Source of the DNA: Spirochaetales bacterium
Lineage (GTDB): Bacteria; Spirochaetota; Spirochaetia; SZUA-6; RPPD01
Assembly: GCA_016929065.1 (NCBI GenBank)
Contig: JAFGJO010000065.1
Span: 21,928-85,927, forward strand
Direction of reading: 5' to 3'
DNA: 64,000 bases
Shown here: in pieces, positions 17,963-26,117 of the stretch
Layout of the letters: each line of letters opens with the position of its first letter
Numbering within the stretch: the stretch's first letter is position 1
The notes under the pieces: model-generated
The model's database searches: none
Seen by the model: the letters and a program-made list of their open reading frames with translations, nothing else
What the model was told of the DNA's origin: nothing
Made by a program: the position numbers and the translations under genes

Positions 17963-18925
17963 ATGAACTATACATTTCTTGGGAAAACCGGGGTTCAGGT
18001 GTCTGAACTCTGTTTCGGGACCATGACATTCGGGAATCAGGCTGATGAGGCGGAATCAAAGCGTCTTTTTTCTGCCGCTTGTGATGCCGGAATAAATTTC
18101 TTTGACTCTGCAAATGTCTACGGCAGGGGAATTGCAGAAACAATTCTCGGGAAGTGCATACAGGGACGGAGGAATGAGCTGGTGATCACCACAAAGGTAT
18201 ACAACAAAATGTCCGACCAGATCAACGACCGCGGCAGCTCGCGCAGGCATATTACCGCTGCTATCGAGGCCAGCCTGAAACGGCTGCACACCGATTATGT
18301 CGATATTTATTTTCTGCACGGCTGGGATGAACACACTGCACTGGAAGAAACACTGTCCACGCTCACCACTCTTATGGAAAAGGGGAAAATTATCTATTAC
18401 GGCATTTCAAATTTCTCTGCCTGGCAGATTGAAAAAGCAATTCGGGTGGCAGAACGAAACAACCTCCGTCCCCCGTCGGTCATTCAGCCGATGTACAATC
18501 TGGTAAAACGGCAGGCTGAGGTGGAAATTCTGCCAATGGCCCTGGATGAAAATCTCGGCGTTATTTCCTACAGTCCGCTCGGTGGCGGATTATTGACCGG
18601 AAAATATCTGAATTCTGCGGATACATCCCGCGGCAGGCTTGATGAAAACGACAAATACAAACGCAGGTTTGGGCTGCCCCGTTACCGGGATGCGGCGGAA
18701 AAATTTATAGAGTATGCTGAAAAAACCAGAACAAGTCCTATCAGTCTGGCAGTGGCCTGGGTACTCGCCCATCCAGCAGTAACGGCGCCTATTATTGGCG
18801 CGAGGAGTGTCGAGCAGCTTCGCCCAAGTCTTGATGCGGTAAAGATTGACATGACGCCTGAACTGTATGAGAAACTATCCTCATTTTCAGAGGCTCCGCC
18901 GCCGGCCACTGACCGCAACGAGTAA
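17963..18925 (+). CDS. Aldo-keto reductase
   Basis: A 320-residue NADPH-dependent oxidoreductase with the (beta/alpha)8 fold. The catalytic tetrad is visible as Asp and Tyr in FFDSANVYG, Lys in VITTKVY and His in FLHGWDEH. The cofactor loop is near the C-terminus (IIGARSVEQL). It resembles the YajO/Kv-beta-type reductases of sugar aldehydes and ketones; the true substrate is unknown. GGAG precedes the ATG. It is 22 bases behind the sugar-sensor fusion and probably co-transcribed, which hints at a sugar-derived substrate. Two 10-mer copies (18163, 18463) lie in frame as QGRR and LRPP. Confidence 0.9.
   Translation: MNYTFLGKTGVQVSELCFGTMTFGNQADEAESKRLFSAACDAGINFFDSANVYGRGIAETILGKCIQGRRNELVITTKVYNKMSDQINDRGSSRRHITAAIEASLKRLHTDYVDIYFLHGWDEHTALEETLSTLTTLMEKGKIIYYGISNFSAWQIEKAIRVAERNNLRPPSVIQPMYNLVKRQAEVEILPMALDENLGVISYSPLGGGLLTGKYLNSADTSRGRLDENDKYKRRFGLPRYRDAAEKFIEYAEKTRTSPISLAVAWVLAHPAVTAPIIGARSVEQLRPSLDAVKIDMTPELYEKLSSFSEAPPPATDRNE
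18163..18172 (+). repeat. 10-mer copy in aldo-keto reductase gene
   Basis: Reads Gly-Arg-Arg. Confidence 0.9.
18463..18473 (-). repeat. Second 10-mer copy in aldo-keto reductase gene
   Basis: Reads Leu-Arg-Pro-Pro. Confidence 0.9.
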
Positions 18926-18942
18926 TCATCCTCGAAAACAAT

Positions 18943-18953
18943 CCTCCGTCCCC
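18943..18953 (-). repeat. 10-mer copy, intergenic
   Basis: Between the convergent reductase and metalloprotease genes. Confidence 0.9.
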
Positions 18954-18973
18954 ATATTTATTTAAAAAAAGCC

Positions 18974-20848
18974 TTATCTCCTAAATGAGTCAGGAGTGAG
19001 GGTCTCGACAATATATTCCTGACGATCATTGCCGACCGGATCAGGAGCAATCGGCAAAACATCCTCCGAAGTTGCCCCGGTTACATCACCGCTGTAGGAC
19101 CGCTGAAAAAAAAGATTGATATTTAACCAGTCATTATAATCACTGAACGTGCTGTACAGAGGCACCATCGCGGTAGAAGAATTGCTGTCATGATCCCAGA
19201 GATCTTCGTTTAAATTTTTATTCACCGTGCCTGTTCTGTCTCCATTCCCGTCAAAATCAATGCCGTCAGTGGTTGAACGTCCAAGGCCATCTGCTTCCAT
19301 CGCGGCAGTCTCATCAATACCGGAGCCTGATCCATCAGAGTAATCCATAATAAATGATGTTTCATACCGGTTATTGGTAAGGTCAAATGAACCATTCGGA
19401 AGGTATTCATCAAAGTCCGGATCTTGACTTGGATAATACAAAGAATACCGCCGGAAATAATAATACCGGTCTCCCTCGTTGTCTCCCGGTGTAGGGAGCC
19501 CCGAAAGCTGGTACATATAGTTCATGATACTGTAATAGTTCGGCATATAATTGGTACTGACATTCCCGCCGTGGTATAAACCCAGGTTATGCCCGAATTC
19601 GTGCATCATAGTACTCGCCTGGTAATTTATCAATTGATTCAGATATTCCTGAGTAGAAGCATTCAGCCCCCAGTTCCCCAGGGTGATGATAAGGTCATTC
19701 CCGTTGAGTTCCGCTACCCCGGAGGAACCGCCTGCACCGTCCGCTTCCTGGCTGTATGCATACAGCATATAATGGAAGACCTGTTTTTTTGCCAGCGGCA
19801 TGTAGGTATATTTATACTCATACAGATTCGCTTTTCCTGCCTCAAGCCCAAGAGCAACTCCGGCTGAAAACGGTACAAGATGGCTTGTATCATCAAGGTC
19901 ATAATCTGTCGGGTTTGACCCCGCAGCCGGATGATACAGGTTCCCCACGTCAAAGTGAATTGCAATCCCTTTTGCGGTAAATGCGGCGACCATTTTATCG
20001 AGAGCTTCTTTCCGGGGCATCACCCCGGGATCAGTACTGTCCATATGATCGATATGAATAAAAATATCCCGTACACCGGTCCGCGCGCCCCAGTCATACA
20101 GGGGGAGCCCGGCAAAGGTTCTACCGGCTTCTGCCTCGCAGTAATCAGGGATTCCGTCTTCATCGGCATCCACCGCGCCGGCCGGCACATCGTTCGGGCC
20201 GCCGGCAGTAGCATAATCATGAAGCGTCCAGTCCGCGGCAGTATTTGTGTCTGAAAGTGAACCGTCACGGGAAATGGATTTGCCATAGTTGGAAATGCCT
20301 GAACCATCCGTAGTAATAGGCAGCTCAGGAGCATTTCCTCCTGCCCATGAATTCGCAGTTGTCGGATTAATGGTTGTACTGCCGAATTTCACACAATCAA
20401 CGGTCACTCCATTTTTCAATAATTCAACAATCCCGCTCCCAACATATGTGCCGTCGAATACCCAGTTCGGCACCAAATCAGTGGAGCTAACAACATATAC
20501 GATACGTTCACCGTTTACTGTGTCCTCCATTATCTTCCCGCGTATAATTGCATAACTACCCGGCTGAATAAGAAGACTTGGCAGACTGAATGTAAGTTGA
20601 CCTGTCCATGTATAGGGAGAATTTACCATTCTCGAGGCAGTCCGAAGCTTGAAGTCACTTAACTGCGCCACTTCGCTTGAATTATTGTATACCTCCAGCC
20701 AGCTGGAAATATTGGAATACGGACAGCTCCCCACCTCTGAAATAATGAGCGACCCATTATATACCACTGTATTATTCGGAGGGGTGCATGCCGATAAAAT
20801 CACAAAACCCGCGATGAATAAATATTTCATAAAGATTGGTAAACGCAT
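18974..20848 (-). CDS. Metzincin-type zinc metalloprotease lipoprotein with lamin-tail domain
   Basis: A 624-residue exported protein. A lipoprotein signal ends in VILSAC, so signal peptidase II should process it. Residues about 35-150 resemble a lamin-tail (LTD) beta-sandwich (SLIISEVG, WLEVYN). A calcium-binding DADEDGIPDYCE motif follows. The protease site is HEFGHNLGLYHGG near residue 415, the full HExxHxxGxxH zinc motif, with a Met-turn SIMNYM after it. It is expected on the cell surface or in the periplasm, cutting proteins. The ATG at 20848 has GGAGG seven bases upstream; an ATG at 20863 precedes the ribosome site and is not used. Confidence 0.87.
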   Translation of the reverse strand: MRLPIFMKYLFIAGFVILSACTPPNNTVVYNGSLIISEVGSCPYSNISSWLEVYNNSSEVAQLSDFKLRTASRMVNSPYTWTGQLTFSLPSLLIQPGSYAIIRGKIMEDTVNGERIVYVVSSTDLVPNWVFDGTYVGSGIVELLKNGVTVDCVKFGSTTINPTTANSWAGGNAPELPITTDGSGISNYGKSISRDGSLSDTNTAADWTLHDYATAGGPNDVPAGAVDADEDGIPDYCEAEAGRTFAGLPLYDWGARTGVRDIFIHIDHMDSTDPGVMPRKEALDKMVAAFTAKGIAIHFDVGNLYHPAAGSNPTDYDLDDTSHLVPFSAGVALGLEAGKANLYEYKYTYMPLAKKQVFHYMLYAYSQEADGAGGSSGVAELNGNDLIITLGNWGLNASTQEYLNQLINYQASTMMHEFGHNLGLYHGGNVSTNYMPNYYSIMNYMYQLSGLPTPGDNEGDRYYYFRRYSLYYPSQDPDFDEYLPNGSFDLTNNRYETSFIMDYSDGSGSGIDETAAMEADGLGRSTTDGIDFDGNGDRTGTVNKNLNEDLWDHDSNSSTAMVPLYSTFSDYNDWLNINLFFQRSYSGDVTGATSEDVLPIAPDPVGNDRQEYIVETLTPDSFRR

Positions 20849-20910
20849 ATGAAACCTCCCCATGTTTTAATCATACAACCTCAATTTTCTTTTTCAATAC
20901 AAAATGCTAT

Positions 20911-21315
20911 TTAAATTTGATTGCTTTTTATCATGGGAACAGTTTCAGTATTTTCCTGAAATCCGCATTGTACGTAAAATTCCTTCTGCGCTGTATATGA
21001 ACTCAGGATAATCCGCGGGATATGTGTGTATTTTTCCTGCATTATGCCAAGCAGTTTTTTTCCGATTCCCTGTTTTTGATATTCCGGCATCACCAAAAGC
21101 CAGTGAATATAGACAAAAAAACTGTGGTCCGTCACCGCAGAGCATAATCCAACCAATGTCCTTCCAGCCCATGCCGAAAAAACGGTATCAGAATGCTGAC
21201 AGGCCTGTACCAGCTTCGCGGGGAACATTCCCGATTCCCACATAACCGACAAAAACAACCGCTCAAGCTGCTCTGTGGAAATATCTTTCCTGTCTGAATA
21301 TTCGATAGTCATCAC
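20911..21315 (-). CDS. GNAT-family N-acetyltransferase
   Basis: A 134-residue acetyl-CoA-dependent acetyltransferase. The central strand and acetyl-CoA pyrophosphate loop are VMPEYQKQGIGKKLLGIM, the Q/RxxGxG/A motif A of the family, followed by the C-terminal FYVQCGFQEN segment. The substrate cannot be inferred. It lies upstream of the metalloprotease on the same strand, 62 bases away. Confidence 0.85.
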   Translation of the reverse strand: MMTIEYSDRKDISTEQLERLFLSVMWESGMFPAKLVQACQHSDTVFSAWAGRTLVGLCSAVTDHSFFVYIHWLLVMPEYQKQGIGKKLLGIMQEKYTHIPRIILSSYTAQKEFYVQCGFQENTETVPMIKSNQI

Positions 21316-21345
21316 ATCCCGCCGGTTATAATTACACGATTCGTT

Positions 21346-21930
21346 TTACTCTGGCTTTGCAGGCTGAACAGCGTGCTCCTGCTGTTTCTGCTTTTTGATT
21401 TTTTGTTCCTTAATCGAAAGGAGAATCAAAAAGACAACCGCTCCAAAAAAAATAGACAAATCCGCAACATTCAAAATTCCCGTGCGGAGCCAGTCCACCG
21501 GCGGTATTCCGAAATTAAGAAAATCGGCCACTTTGCCCGACACGAGCCGCTCCATAATGTTGCTTACCCCGCCTCCGATGATGCAAGCCATCACAATTCG
21601 TTCCGCAATGGTAAAATCCACTTTTTTTATGAGTCCGTTAAACAGCACAGCATCCTTGTCAATAAAAATCATGCCGGCCATGATGATCAGCACGATCAGA
21701 GGCCCAATGGTGAGCAGTATCGATTTCAACGGTTCGGGAAGATCTCCCCCCATACCCAGAAACGCCCCGTCATTTTCAACATAAGTCATAATGAATATTT
21801 CACCGACGATGTTCATTGTCCCCTGTCCTTCCAGCTCATGCCGGGCAATGATCTTGGACACCTGGTCCAGCGCAATATTGAGCAGTATCACGCCGACAAG
21901 CAGTACAATAACCAGTATTTTCTTTTTCAT
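21346..21930 (-). CDS. lspA: Lipoprotein signal peptidase (signal peptidase II), copy 1
   Basis: A 194-residue inner-membrane aspartyl protease that cleaves prolipoprotein signal peptides. It has four hydrophobic helices, the LDQVSKIIA start motif, VENDGAFLG, GGGVSNIMERL, and the two catalytic-aspartate blocks VADFLNF and NVADLSIFFG. The lysine- and glutamine-rich tail (about 20 residues) is charged and cytoplasmic. The ATG at 21930 has AGGAAG close upstream. A second lspA is at 35294, so the window encodes two. The upstream gap to mtnP is packed with hairpins. Confidence 0.92.
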   Translation of the reverse strand: MKKKILVIVLLVGVILLNIALDQVSKIIARHELEGQGTMNIVGEIFIMTYVENDGAFLGMGGDLPEPLKSILLTIGPLIVLIIMAGMIFIDKDAVLFNGLIKKVDFTIAERIVMACIIGGGVSNIMERLVSGKVADFLNFGIPPVDWLRTGILNVADLSIFFGAVVFLILLSIKEQKIKKQKQQEHAVQPAKPE

Positions 21931-21958
21931 TTTCTTCCTGCATAAAAAAATTTCAGTC

Positions 21959-21988
21959 GACAATTAAAATCTTCAGATTTTAATTGTC
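21959..21988. repeat. Perfect 14-bp inverted repeat (hairpin 1)
   Basis: Arms 21959-21972 and 21975-21988 with a two-base centre, just upstream of the lspA start. Confidence 0.9.
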
Positions 21989-22002
21989 TTCCAATATATT
22001 GT

Positions 22003-22040
22003 GGAGTTATATACAAAAATAATTTTTTGTATATAACTCC
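22003..22040. repeat. Perfect 17-bp inverted repeat (hairpin 2)
   Basis: Arms 22003-22019 and 22024-22040 with a four-base spacer. The left arm begins GGAGTTATATAC. Confidence 0.9.
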
Positions 22041-22041
22041 A

Positions 22042-22083
22042 GGTAATCGCTGATAATCCATATAGGGAGTATCAGCGATTACC
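22042..22083. repeat. Perfect 14-bp inverted repeat (hairpin 3) over the end of mtnP
   Basis: Arms GGTAATCGCTGATA (22042-22055) and its complement (22070-22083). The right arm is the last codons and stop of mtnP. Confidence 0.9.
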
Positions 22084-22938
22084 CCAGTATTTATTATAAA
22101 AAATATCAAGCTTCCGTTTTGTTTCATACGGAACCATCGTCAGATCTGTCATGATTGCACCGGCTGCTGCTGAATGACATACACAGGTATCCTTTTTTGC
22201 CAGTTTTTCAATCAAAAGCGGCACCAGTTTTTTTATCCCGTCGACATTTTTTCTCATGGTTTCCATGACATATTCGACCGTGACGCTTTCTTCATGTTCC
22301 CGCCAGCAGTCGTAATCGGTCACCATGCCGATCGAGGCATAACACATCTCCGCTTCCCGTGCGAGTTTTGCCTCTGGCAAGGCGGTCATCCCGATGATCT
22401 GGCCATTCCAGCTTCTATACATATGCGATTCTGCCTTCGATGAAAATGCAGGCCCCTCCATGGCAATGAGTGTTGCCTCTTTATGAAAGGGGTGGCTGGT
22501 TTGCTCGAGGGCTTCTATAATAAGTGCCTGTGTTTTTATGCAAAACGGGTCTGCAAATGCAACATGACCGACAATCCCGTCGCCGAAAAACGTCGCAGGA
22601 CGCTGCCGCGTCCGGTCAATTATGTTTGTTGTCACGGCAAATTCGCCCGGCTTGTACTCTTCTGCAAGAGAACCAACGGCACTGACTGCAAAAATAGTGT
22701 GAACTCCCAGACTTTTAAAGGCCCACATGTTCGCCTTCGAGTTGACATCTGTCGGGAGAATCCGGTGGCCTTTCCCGTGACGTGGAAGAATTGCGGCGAT
22801 TGTTCCGTTCAATTCAACAAGAGTGAATAAATCCGACGGCATGCCGAAGGGGGTCGGGATATCCACTTTTCCGATAATTTTTCCGCTGTCAAAGTTCTCA
22901 AGACCGCTGCCGCCGATTATTCCGATTGATGCGTTCAC
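22072..22938 (-). CDS. mtnP: S-methyl-5'-thioadenosine phosphorylase
   Basis: A 288-residue purine nucleoside phosphorylase-2 family enzyme that splits methylthioadenosine to adenine and methylthioribose-1-phosphate, clearing a product of polyamine synthesis. Motifs are IGIIGGSGL, LPRHGKGHRILPTDVN (phosphate and sugar site), MEGPAFSSKAES, and VTDYDCWREHEE, in which the DYDCW aspartates read adenine in MTAP. The start is GTG at 22938 with AGGAGG upstream. The polyamine genes of this window are 22 kb away. The 3' end, including the stop codon, is one arm of a perfect inverted repeat. Confidence 0.93.
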   Translation of the reverse strand: MNASIGIIGGSGLENFDSGKIIGKVDIPTPFGMPSDLFTLVELNGTIAAILPRHGKGHRILPTDVNSKANMWAFKSLGVHTIFAVSAVGSLAEEYKPGEFAVTTNIIDRTRQRPATFFGDGIVGHVAFADPFCIKTQALIIEALEQTSHPFHKEATLIAMEGPAFSSKAESHMYRSWNGQIIGMTALPEAKLAREAEMCYASIGMVTDYDCWREHEESVTVEYVMETMRKNVDGIKKLVPLLIEKLAKKDTCVCHSAAAGAIMTDLTMVPYETKRKLDIFYNKYWGNR

Positions 22939-23132
22939 CGATGCCTCCTGTTTTTCAACAATTGTCTATCTTACTGATTTTGCCCGGGACAGGCAAGTCA
23001 GAAGACAGGATTTTCATCCAAAGGACAGGAGAGTGACACAAAGGATGAAACACAATGACAGAGAAAGCAAAAATTAATACGATAAACACCAGCTTTGAGT
23101 TCCTTGAGCAAAAAAAATAATTCCACTGCTAT

Positions 23133-23143
23133 CCTCCGTCCCC
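23133..23143 (-). repeat. 10-mer copy, intergenic
   Basis: Just upstream of the first radical SAM gene. Confidence 0.9.
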
Positions 23144-23164
23144 GCAAAGTGCTATATTTTCCCC

Positions 23165-24034
23165 ATGCCATTAATCGAACCGATTATCCGGCCGCCGTCA
23201 GAAGCAGGAAGCCTCTTGTTACAGGTGACCACCGGATGCTCTGCCAATACGTGCACATTCTGCGGAGCTTACAAGGTGAAAAAATATTCAGAAATAATGA
23301 CTGAAATAATTCTGGGCGATGTTGATGAATACGCACGGGTCTATCCGAATGCCCGGAAACTCTTCCTGCTTGACGGCGACGCCCTGGCAATTCCGCAGAA
23401 CAACCTGATTACCATACTTGATCACATCAATAAAAAACTTCCGCAGATAAACCGTATTTCATCGTACACAAATGATTTCAGTATAGTAAGCAGAACCAAT
23501 GTTGAACTCGCTGCGCTGCGCAAACGCAGACTCAGGGTTGTTTACATGGGACTCGAAACAGGGAGTCAGGAACTGTTGTCCCGGTGCAAAAAAAAATCCA
23601 CGGTCACCGGAATGATCAGTTCAATTGAAAAGCTGAAAAACGCTGGAATCTCAACCGATATAATGGTACTGCTCGGTCTTGGGGGGAAAGAAAAATCAAA
23701 AGAGCACATCATAGAAACGGCCCATACACTCAATGCAATGCAGCCTGAATTTCTCGCATTTCTTTCACTCATGCTCATCCCCGGTACCCCTCTTGCCCGG
23801 GACGCGGAGAACGGCCGGTTTCAGGAACTCTCCCCGGCTGAACTGCTGTTTGAATTGCACGAAATCATCACACAGCTCGATCTGAAAAGAACCTACGTTC
23901 GGGCAACCCACGCATCAAATTATCTGCCGATTGAAGGACGGCTTCCTCATGATAAAGATCGGATCCTGTCAACTATCCAAGCAGCCATGAGAGGAGAAAT
24001 CAGTCTGAAGCCGGAATTTTTTCGGGGATTGTAG
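23165..24034 (+). CDS. Radical SAM protein
   Basis: A 289-residue radical S-adenosylmethionine enzyme. The [4Fe-4S] cluster ligands are Cys25, Cys30 and Cys33 in TTGCSANTCTFCGAYK; the four-residue first gap is typical of the group with GCSxNxCxFC. The SAM-binding strand DGDALAIP and the later MGLETGSQELL support a TIM-barrel core resembling the Elp3/MiaB-type domain. The reaction is unknown. No ribosome site is evident before the ATG. A 10-mer copy lies 22 bases upstream. The B12-type radical SAM gene is convergent beyond the histidine-kinase relic. Confidence 0.85.
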   Translation: MPLIEPIIRPPSEAGSLLLQVTTGCSANTCTFCGAYKVKKYSEIMTEIILGDVDEYARVYPNARKLFLLDGDALAIPQNNLITILDHINKKLPQINRISSYTNDFSIVSRTNVELAALRKRRLRVVYMGLETGSQELLSRCKKKSTVTGMISSIEKLKNAGISTDIMVLLGLGGKEKSKEHIIETAHTLNAMQPEFLAFLSLMLIPGTPLARDAENGRFQELSPAELLFELHEIITQLDLKRTYVRATHASNYLPIEGRLPHDKDRILSTIQAAMRGEISLKPEFFRGL

Positions 24035-24039
24035 CAATA

Positions 24040-24375
24040 TTGAACAATACACACTGCAAACTGAACTCCAGTTTGAAAAACAGATACTCCGATAACACGA
24101 GGCACAACAATATTGTTTTCCAGATAAAAGAAACAGTCTGCTGTTTCCCGGTTCACCCCTGCAAGGAAAGGATCAGACTTGAGGTATGCAATACGGGACA
24201 ACCTGTTCCAGAGGAACATCTTGTTCATCTCTTTGAGGCTTTTTCCCTGGCGGACAGTGTGCGATCACAGGAACACGCGACAGAGATAAGTCTGGCAGTG
24301 GTGAAAAGCATTATTCAGGCATACAGCAGTGAATACAGCGTGGAGAATTCAAAAACAGTATGTGTTTTTGGGTAA
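24040..24375 (+). pseudogene. Histidine kinase ATPase-domain relic
   Basis: The translation from about 24160 resembles the C-terminal half of a sensor kinase ATPase domain: RLEVCNTGQPVPEEHLVHLFEAF matches the G1 and F boxes, and LAVVKSIIQAYSSEYSVENS matches the end of the domain. The G2 box, normally GTGLGLA, is ATEISLA, so ATP binding should be lost. The N box, dimerisation domain and sensor part are missing. The open frame has only a TTG start and no ribosome site. I read it as a decaying fragment of a kinase gene. Confidence 0.6.
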
Positions 24376-24390
24376 TAATCCCCGCTGCAC

Positions 24391-25962
24391 TCACTGGTAA
24401 CTGATTGCCCGAGGGGTGCTGCACCGGGAGAAGAATAACTCAAGCAGCTTTTCATCCATATTCTCTACCTCAACCAGCTTTTTTTCTTTATTTTCTCTGA
24501 CAATTGTGAAAAGCATCTTTTTCTGAAACGATTGTTCGATACAATCATCAACAAATTGCGAAATCCTCCGTCCCCTTTTTACACAGTTTATCAGCCGTGC
24601 AAGCCGGAATGCAGTGACAAGAGTCCGCGTGGAAAGCGAATTATTCCAGGGATACATCGATGAACCAAGGCTCAATCGCGGCGACAAGTCCCGAAACCGG
24701 GAATCATCTTCAAATCCCGGCAAACCCGGAACTGCATAAAACGGTGAAATCCCGATTTGTGTCGGCTGAACCGCGAGAAAGCCGAGCGCTTCTGCAATAC
24801 TTTCCGGTGTGTCTTCGGGGAAACCAGCTATAAAATAGGTAATACAATGGATTTCAAGCTCAGCTGCCCGTTTGACAATGGAGGTATAGCGGTCAAGAGC
24901 CAGCCTCCGTCCCTGTTTTTTCAAAATTGAATCTGAAACCGATGCAAGCGACAAATTCAATTGTGTAAAACCTGAACATTTCAATATTTCCAGAAATTCC
25001 AGGGTCAACAGCTGATAATCAAGGCCATTCTCCGCTGAAAAACTTGCTTGTGGAAAAATGTCTTTGCAGATCTGTAACACTGCCATAAAATAATCCGGAT
25101 CAACCAGCAGATTATCATCTTCAAAGTTAAAATGGGGAAAAAGCGGGGACGGAGGAACACTTTTCTGGTTTTTAATCGCCAGGAAGCGTTCTTTTACGCT
25201 CTGGAGCGGGGCTTTTCGAAACCTCCGTCCCTGAACGATAAAATTAGTACAGAAACGGCACTGTTTTGGACAGCCCCGTGCCAGGGAAACAGAGAAAAAC
25301 GGTTTCCCATTGAGCGTTGTAGTTTTCACAATAGCCGGTTGCGGCTCATTATTCAGAACCTGGGGCGTCAAAGACCGGCAAACTTCTGTCCCCTGTTTCC
25401 AAAACAATCCAGGAATTTCAAAAAACCGCGGTTCCTCCGTCCCTGTTTTTTCCAATAACGCACACAACAGCACCAAAGAACGGTCACCTTCCCCTGTTAT
25501 GACAAAATCAATACTTTTTTCTTTCATAAAATACTCAGGAAAAGCACTCAAACCACTGCCGCCGCAAATGACAGGCAACCGGGGACGGAGGATTTTTATC
25601 GCTGCTGATAATTCCACGGCCTCCTCTGCATACGCCCACGCAAAGAGGGATATACAGACCAGATCAGGTTGTTCCTGAACAATTTGTTGAGCACAAACCG
25701 GAAAATCCGGTCCAAACCTCTTGTACTGGGTAAAAAAACTTACCGGCCCGGTTTCATGGGGAATGATAAACGGTTTCAGATATGATACGGGCCGGGGCAG
25801 AGGCACAGCAGTCGAGTACCCATAGGCAGGGAAATTCATCTTTGTTACGATATGTCCATGCTGCTTCAGGCGGTTTTTTAAAACCTCCGTCCCCAATGCA
25901 GCCATTCGGTGCGGCGTCGAGTAAAAATCACAGATTGGCGGACAGGCGATAAGTATGCGCAT
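24391..25962 (-). CDS. B12-binding-domain radical SAM protein
   Basis: A 523-residue protein. Residues about 1-150 form a cobalamin-binding-type Rossmann domain (MRILIACPP, LVCISLFAWAYAEEAVELSAAIK, CGGSGLSAFPEYF, ITGEGDRSL). The radical SAM barrel follows with cluster ligands in LARGCPKQCRFCTNF (CxxxCxxC). The class methylates or rearranges unactivated carbons; the substrate is unknown. The ATG at 25962 has AGGGA upstream, and the frame beyond it (to 26028) has no ribosome site. It holds seven exact 10-mer copies in five of the six possible frames, the densest cluster in the window. Confidence 0.85.
   Translation of the reverse strand: MRILIACPPICDFYSTPHRMAALGTEVLKNRLKQHGHIVTKMNFPAYGYSTAVPLPRPVSYLKPFIIPHETGPVSFFTQYKRFGPDFPVCAQQIVQEQPDLVCISLFAWAYAEEAVELSAAIKILRPRLPVICGGSGLSAFPEYFMKEKSIDFVITGEGDRSLVLLCALLEKTGTEEPRFFEIPGLFWKQGTEVCRSLTPQVLNNEPQPAIVKTTTLNGKPFFSVSLARGCPKQCRFCTNFIVQGRRFRKAPLQSVKERFLAIKNQKSVPPSPLFPHFNFEDDNLLVDPDYFMAVLQICKDIFPQASFSAENGLDYQLLTLEFLEILKCSGFTQLNLSLASVSDSILKKQGRRLALDRYTSIVKRAAELEIHCITYFIAGFPEDTPESIAEALGFLAVQPTQIGISPFYAVPGLPGFEDDSRFRDLSPRLSLGSSMYPWNNSLSTRTLVTAFRLARLINCVKRGRRISQFVDDCIEQSFQKKMLFTIVRENKEKKLVEVENMDEKLLELFFSRCSTPRAISYQ
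24565..24575 (-). repeat. 10-mer copy 1 in B12 radical SAM gene
   Basis: Reads Gly-Arg-Arg. Confidence 0.9.
24904..24913 (-). repeat. 10-mer copy 2 in B12 radical SAM gene
   Basis: Reads Gly-Arg-Arg. Confidence 0.9.
25145..25155 (+). repeat. 10-mer copy 3 in B12 radical SAM gene
   Basis: Opposite orientation; reads Pro-Pro-Ser-Pro. Confidence 0.9.
25222..25231 (-). repeat. 10-mer copy 4 in B12 radical SAM gene
   Basis: Reads Gly-Arg-Arg just after the cluster cysteines. Confidence 0.9.
25434..25443 (-). repeat. 10-mer copy 5 in B12 radical SAM gene
   Basis: Reads Gly-Thr-Glu. Confidence 0.9.
25581..25591 (+). repeat. 10-mer copy 6 in B12 radical SAM gene
   Basis: Opposite orientation; reads Leu-Arg-Pro. 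Confidence 0.9.
25884..25894 (-). repeat. 10-mer copy 7 in B12 radical SAM gene
   Basis: Reads Gly-Thr-Glu; last copy in the window. Confidence 0.9.
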
Positions 25963-26004
25963 TGATCCCTTATACAAAACTTTTGGGGTTTTTTCGTCAA
26001 GACC

Positions 26005-26034
26005 TTGACATTTGCATGCTCCTGTCATTATTAT
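26005..26034 (+). promoter_or_regulatory. Sigma-70 promoter of tRNA-Ala
   Basis: TTGACA at 26005-26010 and TATTAT at 26029-26034, spacer 18 bases; the start would fall a few bases before the mature tRNA 5' end. Confidence 0.65.
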
Positions 26035-26043
26035 TCACCTATC

Positions 26044-26117
26044 GGGGGTGTAGCTCAGTTGGCTAGAGCGCATGAATGGCATTCATGAGGCCGCGGGTTC
26101 GATTCCCACCACCTCCA
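26044..26117 (+). tRNA. tRNA-Ala (anticodon GGC)
   Basis: All four arms fold. The acceptor GGGGGTG pairs with CACCTCC, with the G3:U70 wobble that is the alanine identity element. The anticodon loop ATGGCAT gives GGC, the T-loop is TTCGATT, and the discriminator is A. CCA is not encoded. One T-stem pair (26094/26108) is a C-A mismatch. Two degraded copies of its 3' half follow. Confidence 0.95.

Noticed and set aside
244..25894. The 10-mer as a DNA uptake or Chi-type signal
   Set aside because: Not fully excluded, but those signals are spread through the genome, whereas this word is absent from the last 38 kb; I favour a RAYT-linked element.
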